From Thiotrichaceae bacterium (GTDB lineage: Bacteria; Pseudomonadota; Gammaproteobacteria; Thiotrichales; Thiotrichaceae), in contig JALVDG010000140.1 of assembly GCA_027009095.1 (NCBI GenBank), positions 1 through 12,825 on the forward strand: a stretch of DNA of 12,825 nt. The letters are read 5' to 3'. The position numbers were made by a program, and so were the translations under genes. The notes under the pieces are model-generated. The model was given only the letters and a program-made list of their open reading frames with translations, searched no databases and was not told the DNA's origin. Of this stretch, positions 1 to 6,907 are shown in pieces (position 1 is the stretch's first letter; each line of letters starts with the position of its first letter).

Positions 1-4
1 ACAA

Positions 5-127
5 AATTTAGTTTTCTGTTTTTTGATATTCAAGGCGTTGTGATGGGAGCATAGTAGGCTATGTGATCAAGGTAAAATAACGAAGAAGATCAGAAAATAG
101 AGGCTAAATTGTTAGATTAATTTTGCG
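5..127. repeat. MITE-like inverted-repeat element, family 2, long copy
   Basis: AATTTAG (5-11) followed by CTG and a T-run is mirrored by a CAGAAAATAG stretch and CTAAATT (104-110). A small hairpin (CATAG/CTATG, about 50-63) sits in the middle. The stretch TGATATTCAAGGC (23-35) and GAAGAAGAT (82-90) recur in the copy at 8906-8987. The right arm to 127 recurs inverted at 4649-4672. No coding capacity is seen, so this is a non-autonomous element; the mobilising enzyme is unknown. Its left arm probably continues beyond the window edge. Confidence 0.7.
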
Positions 128-174
128 CGGGTACTTATTTTAACCCAATATTTTTTAGTTTCTAATTATTTGCT

Positions 175-405
175 ATGAGCACTCTTGAAGAAAAATTTCA
201 AACACAGATAGATGCACTCCGAGAAATGCAGGTTGATGAATACGAAGGTGTGATTGATCACTTGATTAAAGAATTGGAAGCTGTTGGTTTATTTTCTAAA
301 TATGAGAAAATTTTATTAGAAATAGATAATGCATTTGATAATGATTTTAATCAGCAGTTTGAAGAGATGCAGAGTGTTTTAGATGGGATAAAAAAAGGGA
401 GCTAA
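175..405 (+). CDS. Small hypothetical protein, 76 aa
   Basis: This is an ATG-initiated open frame for an acidic, entirely soluble protein with no signal peptide or membrane segment. The composition (Glu, Asp, Ile, Leu, Lys, Gln) and spacing of hydrophobic residues suggest two or three amphipathic helices, possibly a helical bundle or coiled coil. I do not recognise the family. No clear Shine-Dalgarno sequence precedes the ATG, which lowers confidence. The ORF is boxed in by a family 2 repeat on its left and a family 1 MITE that begins within about five bases of its stop codon. It is convergent with surA. It could be a real orphan gene or a chance frame; conservation outside this locus would decide. 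Confidence 0.45.
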   Translation: MSTLEEKFQTQIDALREMQVDEYEGVIDHLIKELEAVGLFSKYEKILLEIDNAFDNDFNQQFEEMQSVLDGIKKGS

Positions 406-409
406 TATT

Positions 410-548
410 GTAAAAAGCTTGTACTCTTTTTTGCCCGATTTCTGCGTTAAAAGTGCTCATTTATACGGTATGAACTCCGCCTTTTTGTCTTGAATTCAAA
501 CAAAATAGAGCACAATCTAAGAAGTTATTGATTATGTTGAGTAGTTAT
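410..548 (+). mobile_element. MITE-like element, family 1, copy A
   Basis: This is one of three near-full copies of a roughly 120-140 bp element. It contains the 16-bp block AAGTGCTCATTTATAC (451-466), identical in copies B (4552-4567) and C (10444-10459). It also has a TTGCCCGATTT block shared with copy C, an AATAGAGCACAATCT block, and a right end (ATTATGTTGAGTAGTTAT) matching the right end of copy B. The left terminal repeat is degenerate. GTGCTC near the left and GAGCAC near the right can pair as an internal hairpin. No ORF is present. It lies 26 bp beyond the surA stop codon, where pdxA would often be found. Confidence 0.75.
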
Positions 549-574
549 CTTTGAGTTAGCATCTTTTCAAAGTG

Positions 575-1870
575 CTACAGCTTTAAACGATACTCAATAA
601 AGGCTTCATCACGTATACCTTGTAGCCACTTATCATAACTCCCTTTATTTTTCTTTTTTGCCAGAATTGATTTTGCAGAGGCGCGTATTGTCTCTTGGCT
701 AGTATCAACCTTTTTACGTTCGAGTACTTGGATAATATGCCAGCCAAATTTAGTTTTAACAGGCTGGCTAATAGCGTTTAAGGGGGCAGTTCTCACCGTA
801 TTAGCAAAGGCAGGTACATAGTTTTTAGGTGTTGCCCAGCCTAGGTCTCCACCATTGACTGCACTTCCTTTATCTGCTGAGTTAGCTCTTGCTAGGCTTG
901 CAAAGTTAGCTCCAGCGAGTAGTTTTTTGCGTATACTCATCGCTTTTTGTTGTCCCTTTTTACTAGTGTCAGGAATAAGAATATGACGCACATGTGCTTG
1001 TAACTCTAGTTGCTGAGAGCCTCCACGTTTGGCGATTAACTTAAGAATATGAAAGCCTCTGCTATCGTGTACAACGGGGGATATTTCATTTACACCCATT
1101 AAGCTTAAAACACGAGTGAAAGCTGCGGGTAATTCTTGTGCTGTTTTCCAGACAAGATCATTTGTTTCTATACCATCCGTTGCAAATGTCTTTTGTCCTA
1201 GTAATTTTTTACGTATGTTTTCTGCCTTTCTTTTGGCAATATTAAATTGCGATAATGCTGTGCCATTAGGTGCTGCGATCAAAATATCTTGTAGATGATA
1301 TTGAGCATTTTGGTTGATAGCTGAAGCTTGTGAGAATATAAGATCATTTATTTCTTGCTCTGATATATTTGCTCTACTTCCTGATTGATGACGTTGCTTT
1401 AGGGCATTAATGATTAGACGTGAACGAATATCTTCACGAAAATCACTATATTCTACTCCCTGCTTTTGCAGTGCTAGACGAAAATCACCGAGTGATAGAT
1501 TGTTTTGTCTGGCGATGCCTTCTATGGTGCGATTTAACATGACATCATCAACAACAATACCGAGTGCTTTACCGTATTGAGTTTGTACTTTGATTAATAT
1601 TAATTGATCTAGGGCTTGTGCGATAAGGGTTTTATCGTCGGAGTTAGGAGAGACAGCTTTTAATTTTTTAGCGCGTGATAAGACGCTGCTTAGCATAACA
1701 ATATCTTCATTCACCACTGCCGCAATACGATCTAAGGGCTGGCTTGCAGCCATACTCAACTGAGTACTTAGCAATAATGAGCCAAAAACTAAAGTCGCCG
1801 TTTTAAAAAGAGCCTGTATTTTGTTCTGAATAAGTAAGTTTGTGGTTAATTTTTGGTTATTCATATCCAT
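575..1870 (-). CDS. surA: Periplasmic chaperone and peptidyl-prolyl isomerase SurA
   Basis: SurA escorts unfolded outer-membrane proteins, including LptD, across the periplasm to the BAM complex. The 431-residue length fits the family. A signal peptide covers about residues 1-41 (hydrophobic core ATLVFGSLLL, cleavage near SMA). The SurA N-terminal domain follows from QPLDRIAAVVNEDIV. Two parvulin domains lie at about 190-282 (YHLQDILIA to FHILKLIAKR) and 292-384 (VRHILIP to GWHIIQVLER), then the C-terminal helix. The second parvulin is complete (GGDLGW present). The first lacks roughly a dozen residues in the matching segment and probably serves binding only. The ATG lies inside the 3' end of lptD (14-nt overlap), implying translational coupling; ATG at codon 3 is an alternative start. 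No pdxA follows. Confidence 0.96.
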   Translation of the reverse strand: MDMNNQKLTTNLLIQNKIQALFKTATLVFGSLLLSTQLSMAASQPLDRIAAVVNEDIVMLSSVLSRAKKLKAVSPNSDDKTLIAQALDQLILIKVQTQYGKALGIVVDDVMLNRTIEGIARQNNLSLGDFRLALQKQGVEYSDFREDIRSRLIINALKQRHQSGSRANISEQEINDLIFSQASAINQNAQYHLQDILIAAPNGTALSQFNIAKRKAENIRKKLLGQKTFATDGIETNDLVWKTAQELPAAFTRVLSLMGVNEISPVVHDSRGFHILKLIAKRGGSQQLELQAHVRHILIPDTSKKGQQKAMSIRKKLLAGANFASLARANSADKGSAVNGGDLGWATPKNYVPAFANTVRTAPLNAISQPVKTKFGWHIIQVLERKKVDTSQETIRASAKSILAKKKNKGSYDKWLQGIRDEAFIEYRLKL

Positions 1871-4028
1871 ATATTTTATCTTTCAGTACAGAATTTGCCT
1901 TATGTCCTAGATTGCCTAATCCTTTTAGCTCAAATTGAAGGAAAATAGCATCATCATAGCTACGATTATCTGAGGTTAAATATTTTCTACCAACAATTCG
2001 TGTTTTCATACAGCAGTTTTGGTACTCAATACCCGCCAGTGTCTCCAAATTTCGATTATTCTTCAAGTCATGATCAACACGTCCAATCATAGACCACTCT
2101 TTGTTAATGGGTAAAGAGAAAGAGGCACTAGCTTGCTTGAGTTCGTCCTTTAAGCTTCTATAAGAAACATTAGCAATTCTATTTTTTTTATCTTTATAGT
2201 TTAGACGGGTTTCAGTCGCTGTCCATTTTTTAGTGTTAGGATCCCAAAAAGAGGAGGTCGAAAGTCGTACATTGTCATTTATTTTTCCACCAAGTTCAAA
2301 AGCAAGCTCAGACTGTGCATTGGTTTGTACCGTTTCGCCAGGCAAGGTTACTTTTCTATCAGCAAAGTGGAAGATTTGACCCACACTAGCTTGTAAGAGT
2401 TCCTTTCCTGTTTTTCTATTTTGGATGCGTGAAGTGACGGCAACAGTGAGTTGATTGCTATCAGCAATACGGTCTTTACCTGTGTAATGATTTTTAGAGA
2501 AAAGTTGTGTGCTAGTAGAGAAGTCCGTTTTAGCTGTATCGAACAAAGGAATATCGTTTTGATCTCTAAAGGGGGTATAGGTATAGAATAAACGTGGCTC
2601 AAGTGTTTGTGTTAACTTTCTACCCGCTAAGTCCCTATCAAAAAATAATCCTGCATCTAAACTTAATGTTGGTAGTGTTCTTGTTTGACGATTTCCTGTG
2701 GGGTTATTTTTTAAATTATAATAGGTATGACGTAGTCCAACGGAAGGTTTAAAGTACCAAGCATCATTGCCAAACTTTCTACTAGCACCAAGGTTTACAT
2801 CGAGGCGCATTCCAGTAGGTCCCTTTCTTTTGTCAAAATAACTTAACTCAGTATCTAGTGATAGATTGACTTGTTTAGGTAATATTTTCGGCGTGTAGCT
2901 AAACTTAATCTCGGGTAGTTTTGAGTAAGAAGAATTTGTTGAGTCCAGTGTTTGATAATCAATAGAGGCAGCACTCAAACGCCAGTTTTTACCAACTTTT
3001 ACAATTTCAATACGATGTTCTAGGGCAGGGGTGCTTGAGTTGGATAGCGACTTTCTAAAATCATTGAGATATTCTTTATCAGAGACATTCTCCGTTTTGA
3101 TGTTAAAGCGAATAGAGTCTGATATTTTTGAGCTATGGTTTATTTTAAAATAATCACGTTGTTTATTATTAAAGCTATGATCTCTAGGCAGTATTTCGTA
3201 CTCCCATACGCCTTGATGGTACTTGCTTAAATAGCGAAATTCATTGTCTATTTTAAGACCACGTTTACTCAAGTACGAAGGTGTAATAGTCACATCGTAA
3301 TTGGGAGATAAGTTCAAATATAATGGGGTGGAGATTGCTGTGCCAGACTTCTCAGAAAAATTTATTGTTGGTATGAGGAATCCTGTTTTACGTTTGTTAT
3401 CAAGAGAGAAGTTCAACCAAGGGAAATAGAAAACAGGTGTATCAGCAATCTTTAAGGTTACATTTTTGGCATTACCAATTCGTTTGTTTTGATCAAGCTT
3501 TATATTACCAGCAGCGAGATGCCAGCTATTAATCGAAGCAGGACAGCTAGTATAAGTTGCATCTATTAGTTCGAGTTGAGTTGCATTTTTTTGGATAACA
3601 TGGCGACTTCGACCATTAAGAGTGGAGTGCTTGAGTTTATAACGAACATTTTTAAGTTCACCACTTTGAGAACTGGTTTGATACTGAATAGAATCGCTAT
3701 TGAGTTGTATATTTTTATTGGACACCACTACCTTGCCATTAGCAGTAACCGTATTGTTTGTACCTAAAAAACTAGCTTTATCTGCATTAATGACAAGATC
3801 ATTTTGCTGAATAATAATATTACCAACTAAACTTGAGACACTACTGCGATTAATTAATCCTGTATCTGCCTCTAAATACACAGCATCTTTAACTGGCTGA
3901 CTTGTTGCTTTGTTGATATCTAAGCTTGGGGGAATAGCACAGACAGGAAATTGAGTTTCTGCTTGCAGTTCTAAAGCAAGAAAGCAGAGTCCTAAGAACA
4001 ATCCGAATTTATAGTTATTTATTTTCAC
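1857..4028 (-). CDS. lptD: LPS-assembly protein LptD (outer-membrane translocon)
   Basis: LptD is the outer-membrane beta-barrel that, with LptE, inserts lipopolysaccharide into the outer leaflet. The 723-residue protein has a signal peptide (about 1-23, cleavage near LQA), an N-terminal LptA/OstA-like beta-jellyroll (about 48-165) and a long C-terminal barrel rich in alternating aromatic strands. All four cysteines of the classical disulfide network are visible: Cys30, Cys162, and the adjacent pair Cys672-Cys673 (codons at 2010-2015). In the E. coli family these form the inter-domain bonds needed for function. The start is GTG, preceded directly by an in-frame TGA, so no upstream start exists; see the note on the start region. 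surA overlaps its last codons. A MITE begins about 90 bp upstream. Confidence 0.96.
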   Translation of the reverse strand: MKINNYKFGLFLGLCFLALELQAETQFPVCAIPPSLDINKATSQPVKDAVYLEADTGLINRSSVSSLVGNIIIQQNDLVINADKASFLGTNNTVTANGKVVVSNKNIQLNSDSIQYQTSSQSGELKNVRYKLKHSTLNGRSRHVIQKNATQLELIDATYTSCPASINSWHLAAGNIKLDQNKRIGNAKNVTLKIADTPVFYFPWLNFSLDNKRKTGFLIPTINFSEKSGTAISTPLYLNLSPNYDVTITPSYLSKRGLKIDNEFRYLSKYHQGVWEYEILPRDHSFNNKQRDYFKINHSSKISDSIRFNIKTENVSDKEYLNDFRKSLSNSSTPALEHRIEIVKVGKNWRLSAASIDYQTLDSTNSSYSKLPEIKFSYTPKILPKQVNLSLDTELSYFDKRKGPTGMRLDVNLGASRKFGNDAWYFKPSVGLRHTYYNLKNNPTGNRQTRTLPTLSLDAGLFFDRDLAGRKLTQTLEPRLFYTYTPFRDQNDIPLFDTAKTDFSTSTQLFSKNHYTGKDRIADSNQLTVAVTSRIQNRKTGKELLQASVGQIFHFADRKVTLPGETVQTNAQSELAFELGGKINDNVRLSTSSFWDPNTKKWTATETRLNYKDKKNRIANVSYRSLKDELKQASASFSLPINKEWSMIGRVDHDLKNNRNLETLAGIEYQNCCMKTRIVGRKYLTSDNRSYDDAIFLQFELKGLGNLGHKANSVLKDKIYGYE

Positions 4029-4034
4029 TCACCT

Positions 4035-4040
4035 ATTATA
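4035..4040 (-). promoter_or_regulatory. Candidate -10 box (TATAAT) of lptD
   Basis: A perfect TATAAT on the minus strand ends six bases before the lptD GTG codon (TATAAT-AGGTGA-GTG). If used, transcription would begin at or near the start codon, giving a leaderless or almost leaderless message. No convincing -35 box sits 17 bp upstream. The AGGTGAG that follows looks like a Shine-Dalgarno sequence but is too close to the GTG to work normally. The real promoter may lie further upstream, toward the palindromic element. Confidence 0.3.
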
Positions 4041-4119
4041 AGACGTGTGACAAACTATTTCATGATAAAAGGAGTGAATGGGGAAATACTTAATTTTTTG
4101 TAAGAAAAATATAATTAAT

Positions 4120-4284
4120 CTAGTACAGTGAATGGTAAGTTCGCCTAATAACCTTGAGAGGATAAATTTTAAATAGCAAGGCGAAGGATCGCAGCCCTAG
4201 CGGGGCTAAGGCAAAATTCTTCAACGAAGCTATTGGAAATTTAGACCTCAAGTTATTGGTGAAACTTACCATTTACTGTACTAG
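4120..4284. mobile_element. Long imperfect palindrome, MITE-like, family 3
   Basis: Left arm 4120-4141 (CTAGTACAGTGAATGGTAAG and on) and right arm 4263-4284 are inverted copies with one mismatch in 22 bases. Complementarity continues inward: AATAACCTTGAG near 4147 against CTCAAGTTATT near 4249, and ATAGC at 4173 against GCTAT at 4229. At the centre a tight AGCCC-TAGC-GGGGCT hairpin forms. The whole 165 bp could fold as one long stem. CTAG at both ends may be a duplicated target (CTAG or TA), though its palindromic nature prevents a firm call. It separates lptD from the divergent small gene and reaches into that gene's first codons. Confidence 0.75.
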
Positions 4285-4522
4285 TACATCAACCACATTT
4301 TATCGTAGAAAGACTTTGAATGCAGTCATTGAAGTTTTAGAACGCTACGAAGGGGTTGTTGTATTCGCTGATCTTAATATGAAACTCAATGTGTTGTGGG
4401 TGTCACTACGTCCTGAAAAAGGAATGTGTCTCGAGATAGCCGCTGCGATTAAAGTCGCTGTCCCAGAAGCTTTATTAGTTGCAGATAATCGTTCAGGAAA
4501 AAAGGGGGGCATAAGGCAGTAA
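4256..4522 (+). CDS. Small hypothetical protein, up to 88 aa, start donated by a repeat
   Basis: The frame opens with TTG or GTG codons (4256, 4259) that lie within the right arm of the family 3 palindrome, so the first nine or ten codons are element sequence. The body (residues 25-80) looks like a genuine small alpha/beta protein: a helix (AVIEVLERYEG), a strand with VVVFADLN, a strand LNVLWVSLRP, then a helix GMCLEIAAAIKVAVPEALLVAD. There is no signal peptide or membrane span, and I do not recognise the family. No good Shine-Dalgarno sequence is seen. An internal ATG at 4379 would leave only 47 residues. The gene could be intact with a poor start, or a 5'-damaged remnant. It is divergent from lptD, and a MITE starts 8 bp past its stop. 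Confidence 0.55.
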   Translation: MVKLTIYCTSTSTTFYRRKTLNAVIEVLERYEGVVVFADLNMKLNVLWVSLRPEKGMCLEIAAAIKVAVPEALLVADNRSGKKGGIRQ

Positions 4523-4529
4523 TAAACTG

Positions 4530-4648
4530 GTAACTACTCAGCTTGCACTAAAAGTGCTCATTTATACTCATAAACTCCGCCCTTTTACCTTGAATTCGAA
4601 TAAAATAGAGCGCAATCTGAGCAGTTACTGATTATGCTGAGTAGTTAA
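4530..4648 (+). mobile_element. MITE-like element, family 1, copy B (best terminal repeats)
   Basis: The terminal inverted repeats are perfect over 12 bp: TAACTACTCAGC (4531-4542) and GCTGAGTAGTTA (4636-4647). Inside is the 16-bp block AAGTGCTCATTTATAC (4552-4567), then CTCCGCCCTTTT, CTTGAATTCGAA and AATAGAGCGCAATCTGAGCA. Relative to copies A and C it lacks about 25 bp near its left end (the TTTTGCCCGATTT segment). No obvious target-site duplication is seen. It ends exactly where a family 2 repeat arm begins. Confidence 0.85.
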
Positions 4649-4679
4649 CGCAAAATTAATCTAACAATTTAGCTCTATT
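4649..4679 (-). repeat. Family 2 repeat arm fragment
   Basis: On the minus strand this matches the right end of the 5-127 element (AATAGAG, CTAAATTGTTAGATTAA, TTTTGCG) with one missing base. It is joined directly to MITE copy B, so one element appears to have inserted at or in the other. The TAG stop codon of the DUF4124 gene (4675-4677) lies in this arm. Confidence 0.7.
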
Positions 4680-5181
4680 GATGATTATTTGCGTTTATAA
4701 CCTCGTTTTCGTCTTTGTTATTCTCAGTTTCTTTTTTGAGTGATGAGCAGTTGTTTCTAATATTTATTTTTAGAGACTGAAGTTTAAACTTACGTTGTTC
4801 AGTGGTAAGTATTTCACTTTTACCATCTTTATTAATCCATTTGACCATCTTGTTGCTTTTTAATAGCTCGATATTTTTATATTGATTCTCGCAATATTTG
4901 AGTCTTTTGTTTCGTTCATCTCGATTTTTTTGAGTTTCATTGACTACATTTTCTGTTATTTTATCTTTTTCTAGGGACTTGTCTGTATTTTCTTTGTTAT
5001 CAGGAATACGCATATCATCTTTTAAAGATGACACTTTTTCAGTAGGTTTGGGAGGAAAAGCTGAATAGTGCATCTCGCCTGAGGCATCTTTCCAAGTGTA
5101 AACTTTAGTTTTAGCTTCAAGGGTTGTAATTGTGAGGAAGCCTACAGCGACTAGAAGTGTAATATTGATAGGTAACTTCAT
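4675..5181 (-). CDS. DUF4124-domain exported protein, 168 aa
   Basis: The signal peptide is residues 1-23 (hydrophobic INITLLVAVGFLTITTLEA). It is followed at once by a DUF4124 motif (about 26-45: VYTWKDASGEMHYSAFPP), a short beta-rich module common in exported proteobacterial proteins whose biochemical role is unknown. The rest is highly charged, Lys/Glu/Asn-rich and probably mostly helical or disordered, with two cysteines (97 and 145) that could form a disulfide in the periplasm. The last residues (near NANNHQ) and the stop run into a family 2 repeat arm, so the original C-terminus may have been altered. The start has only a distant AAAGG as ribosome binding site. It is divergent from the PH-domain gene. 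Confidence 0.8.
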   Translation of the reverse strand: MKLPINITLLVAVGFLTITTLEAKTKVYTWKDASGEMHYSAFPPKPTEKVSSLKDDMRIPDNKENTDKSLEKDKITENVVNETQKNRDERNKRLKYCENQYKNIELLKSNKMVKWINKDGKSEILTTEQRKFKLQSLKINIRNNCSSLKKETENNKDENEVINANNHQ

Positions 5182-5363
5182 GGGGGCAATACCTTTTTTA
5201 TTTAAGTAGGGGGAAGGATACTTTGTTGGGTGTACTGATAATCTAATCAGAACTTCTTCTCTGAGGAAGATATATTACATTGGCCAAGTGAATATATCCT
5301 TAATAAGAAGCTTATACTGAAGGATGGTAGAAGTTTATAATTTTATAATTGAGTTGAATAAGT

Positions 5364-5936
5364 GTGTTTACAATCGTTAAATTATTTGAAGGTGAGTCAA
5401 TAATAATACAAAGCCATCCACAGGCGACTGTTTTAGTCGGTTGGATTTTTACTAAATCAATACTATATACGTTTTTGGCTATGTTTTTAACTATCTGGTC
5501 ATTTGGCTTTTTCGGTGGTACTTTTGGTTTTTATTTTGGTCTTAGCGTGGAGGATTTCCACCCCATCTCATCAGGAGTGCCAGTAGCCATCAAAGTGGCA
5601 GCCATTGTCTTTCCGTTATCTTTTCCTTATTTATACTTTTTACAAAGAACATTTCAATATATCGTTACCAATAAAAGGTGTATTTATAGAGGTGGCTTTA
5701 TTAAACGGATGGAGTACTCGATACCACTCCATAAGGTGACGGATGTTGAAAAAAGTGAGAATATCATCGAGAACATGTTAGGTGTTGCTACAGTGAAGGT
5801 ATTTGCCTGCACCCCAAGTGAGAACTTTAGTTTTTTTAGTCGTCAACCATCAGAGATAGTATATGAGGGCTTGTCTGACGCTGAGAAGGTAGCTGATGTC
5901 ATTAATAAACAAATTCTGTTAATTAGAAAAAGCTAA
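5364..5936 (+). CDS. Membrane protein with bacterial PH domain (bPH_2/DUF304-type)
   Basis: The 190-residue protein has two membrane helices (about 23-48 and 72-95, the first followed by a Gly/Phe-rich loop). A soluble bPH_2-type domain starts with YIVTNKRCIYRGG (99-111) and continues through IPLHKVTDVE and the helix near SDAEKVADVINKQ. YxVTNKRxxxRxG followed by a hydrophobic 'I.. xxV..V' pattern is the usual hallmark of the family. PH-like domains of this sort are membrane-associated; the ligand is not known. The start is GTG with an in-frame TGA three codons earlier, which fixes the N-terminus. A weak GAG lies 10 nt upstream. It stands alone, divergent from the DUF4124 gene and convergent with the helix-hairpin-helix gene. 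Confidence 0.85.
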   Translation: MFTIVKLFEGESIIIQSHPQATVLVGWIFTKSILYTFLAMFLTIWSFGFFGGTFGFYFGLSVEDFHPISSGVPVAIKVAAIVFPLSFPYLYFLQRTFQYIVTNKRCIYRGGFIKRMEYSIPLHKVTDVEKSENIIENMLGVATVKVFACTPSENFSFFSRQPSEIVYEGLSDAEKVADVINKQILLIRKS

Positions 5937-6069
5937 TGTTTTCAGAGGGAGTAGATTTAGAAGCTGTGCAGGTATTCTGGAACAAAGTATGATAGTTTTT
6001 AAGCACTTTTATTTATTCCACAACTTGCACGCTTTCTTTATGTGGGCTGTTAGCAAACTGGTTGGAGTG

Positions 6070-6867
6070 CTAATCTTCAGAACCCATTAAAAAATCTTGA
6101 TATTCCTTAAGTTTCTCCCACTTTTTGTTATAGGCTAAATCAGCTTGATATGGCCATGTGTCAGGATCGTGCATCTTAAATGCTGGTCCTGCTGTCTCTA
6201 AAATGGCTTTTAGTGTATCAGTATCCGATGCTCTTAAATCGGCATATGTATTGATACCTGCAGCATAAAGTATTGTTTCAATTTTAGGACCTATTCCTTC
6301 TAATTTTTTGAAGTCATCATTTTCGGTGGTTGAGCTTGTACCTGAAAGCTTATCTCCAGTTGCTTCTGCTGTTTTAATAATACCGTCTTTAATGCCAGAT
6401 CCAATATCTGTTAGTTCTTCACTAGCAGAGCTTACGGTATCTGATACAGAGCTTGTCACTGAAGTGCCTATATCAGCTAGCTTATCTTTAGAACTAGCAA
6501 TAGCATCGTTTGTTGAGTCTAGGAGAGAAGAGCTTGTGTCGGTGATTTTATCACCCACATCTCCAGCCGTATCTTTAATGGATGCTCCTGCTGAGGCTAT
6601 TGAGCTTCCAACTGCTCCTGATGTGCCAAGAGCTGCACCTTTTAAGAGATTACTTTTATTCTGTAGTGAGGTATCAGATGTATCAAAGCGTGTTCTATGA
6701 TCAATAGGATCACGACGGGTTGCTTGTGGCCTTTTTTTACTTCCGCCTAACTGGCGTAATGCCCAACAGAATAGACAGCCAAGTAAAAAAGCGCCTGCGA
6801 GCATGATTAGAATTTCTAAGGTAGCGTCCTGAAATTCATAGTTTTTTGTTACGTCATTTTGAAACAT
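6070..6867 (-). CDS. Membrane-anchored protein with LEA-like middle and helix-hairpin-helix C-terminus
   Basis: This is a 265-residue protein. One membrane helix (about 17-39, with Cys31 and Cys34) is followed by a basic stretch (SKKRPQATRR). A long Ser/Thr/Asp/Gly/Ala-rich amphipathic segment (about 67-180) has repeating K-D/x-x-D-x-x-S patterns resembling LEA or apolipoprotein-like helices. The C-terminal domain (about 184-265) opens with DDFKKLEGIGPKIETILYAAG, a helix-hairpin-helix (GIGPK) of the type seen in DUF4332-like proteins, then a conserved-looking MHDPDTWPYQADLA block. HhH motifs often bind DNA non-specifically, but here the role is open and protein-protein contact is equally possible. 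It is the second gene of a unit with the OmpA-family gene (40-bp gap, good AAGGA ribosome binding site). Confidence 0.85.
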   Translation of the reverse strand: MFQNDVTKNYEFQDATLEILIMLAGAFLLGCLFCWALRQLGGSKKRPQATRRDPIDHRTRFDTSDTSLQNKSNLLKGAALGTSGAVGSSIASAGASIKDTAGDVGDKITDTSSSLLDSTNDAIASSKDKLADIGTSVTSSVSDTVSSASEELTDIGSGIKDGIIKTAEATGDKLSGTSSTTENDDFKKLEGIGPKIETILYAAGINTYADLRASDTDTLKAILETAGPAFKMHDPDTWPYQADLAYNKKWEKLKEYQDFLMGSED

Positions 6868-6907
6868 GGTTTGTATCCTTGGAGCTAGTAAATATTATAG
6901 TAATGTA

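Noticed and set aside
551..574. Possible terminator after surA (TAGCA/TGCTA)
   Set aside because: Only five base pairs with an 11-base loop and no T-run on the minus strand.
6308..6700. 130-codon plus-strand frame opposite the helix-hairpin-helix gene
   Set aside because: Antisense of the Ser/Thr/Asp-rich low-complexity segment; no ribosome binding site or domain.
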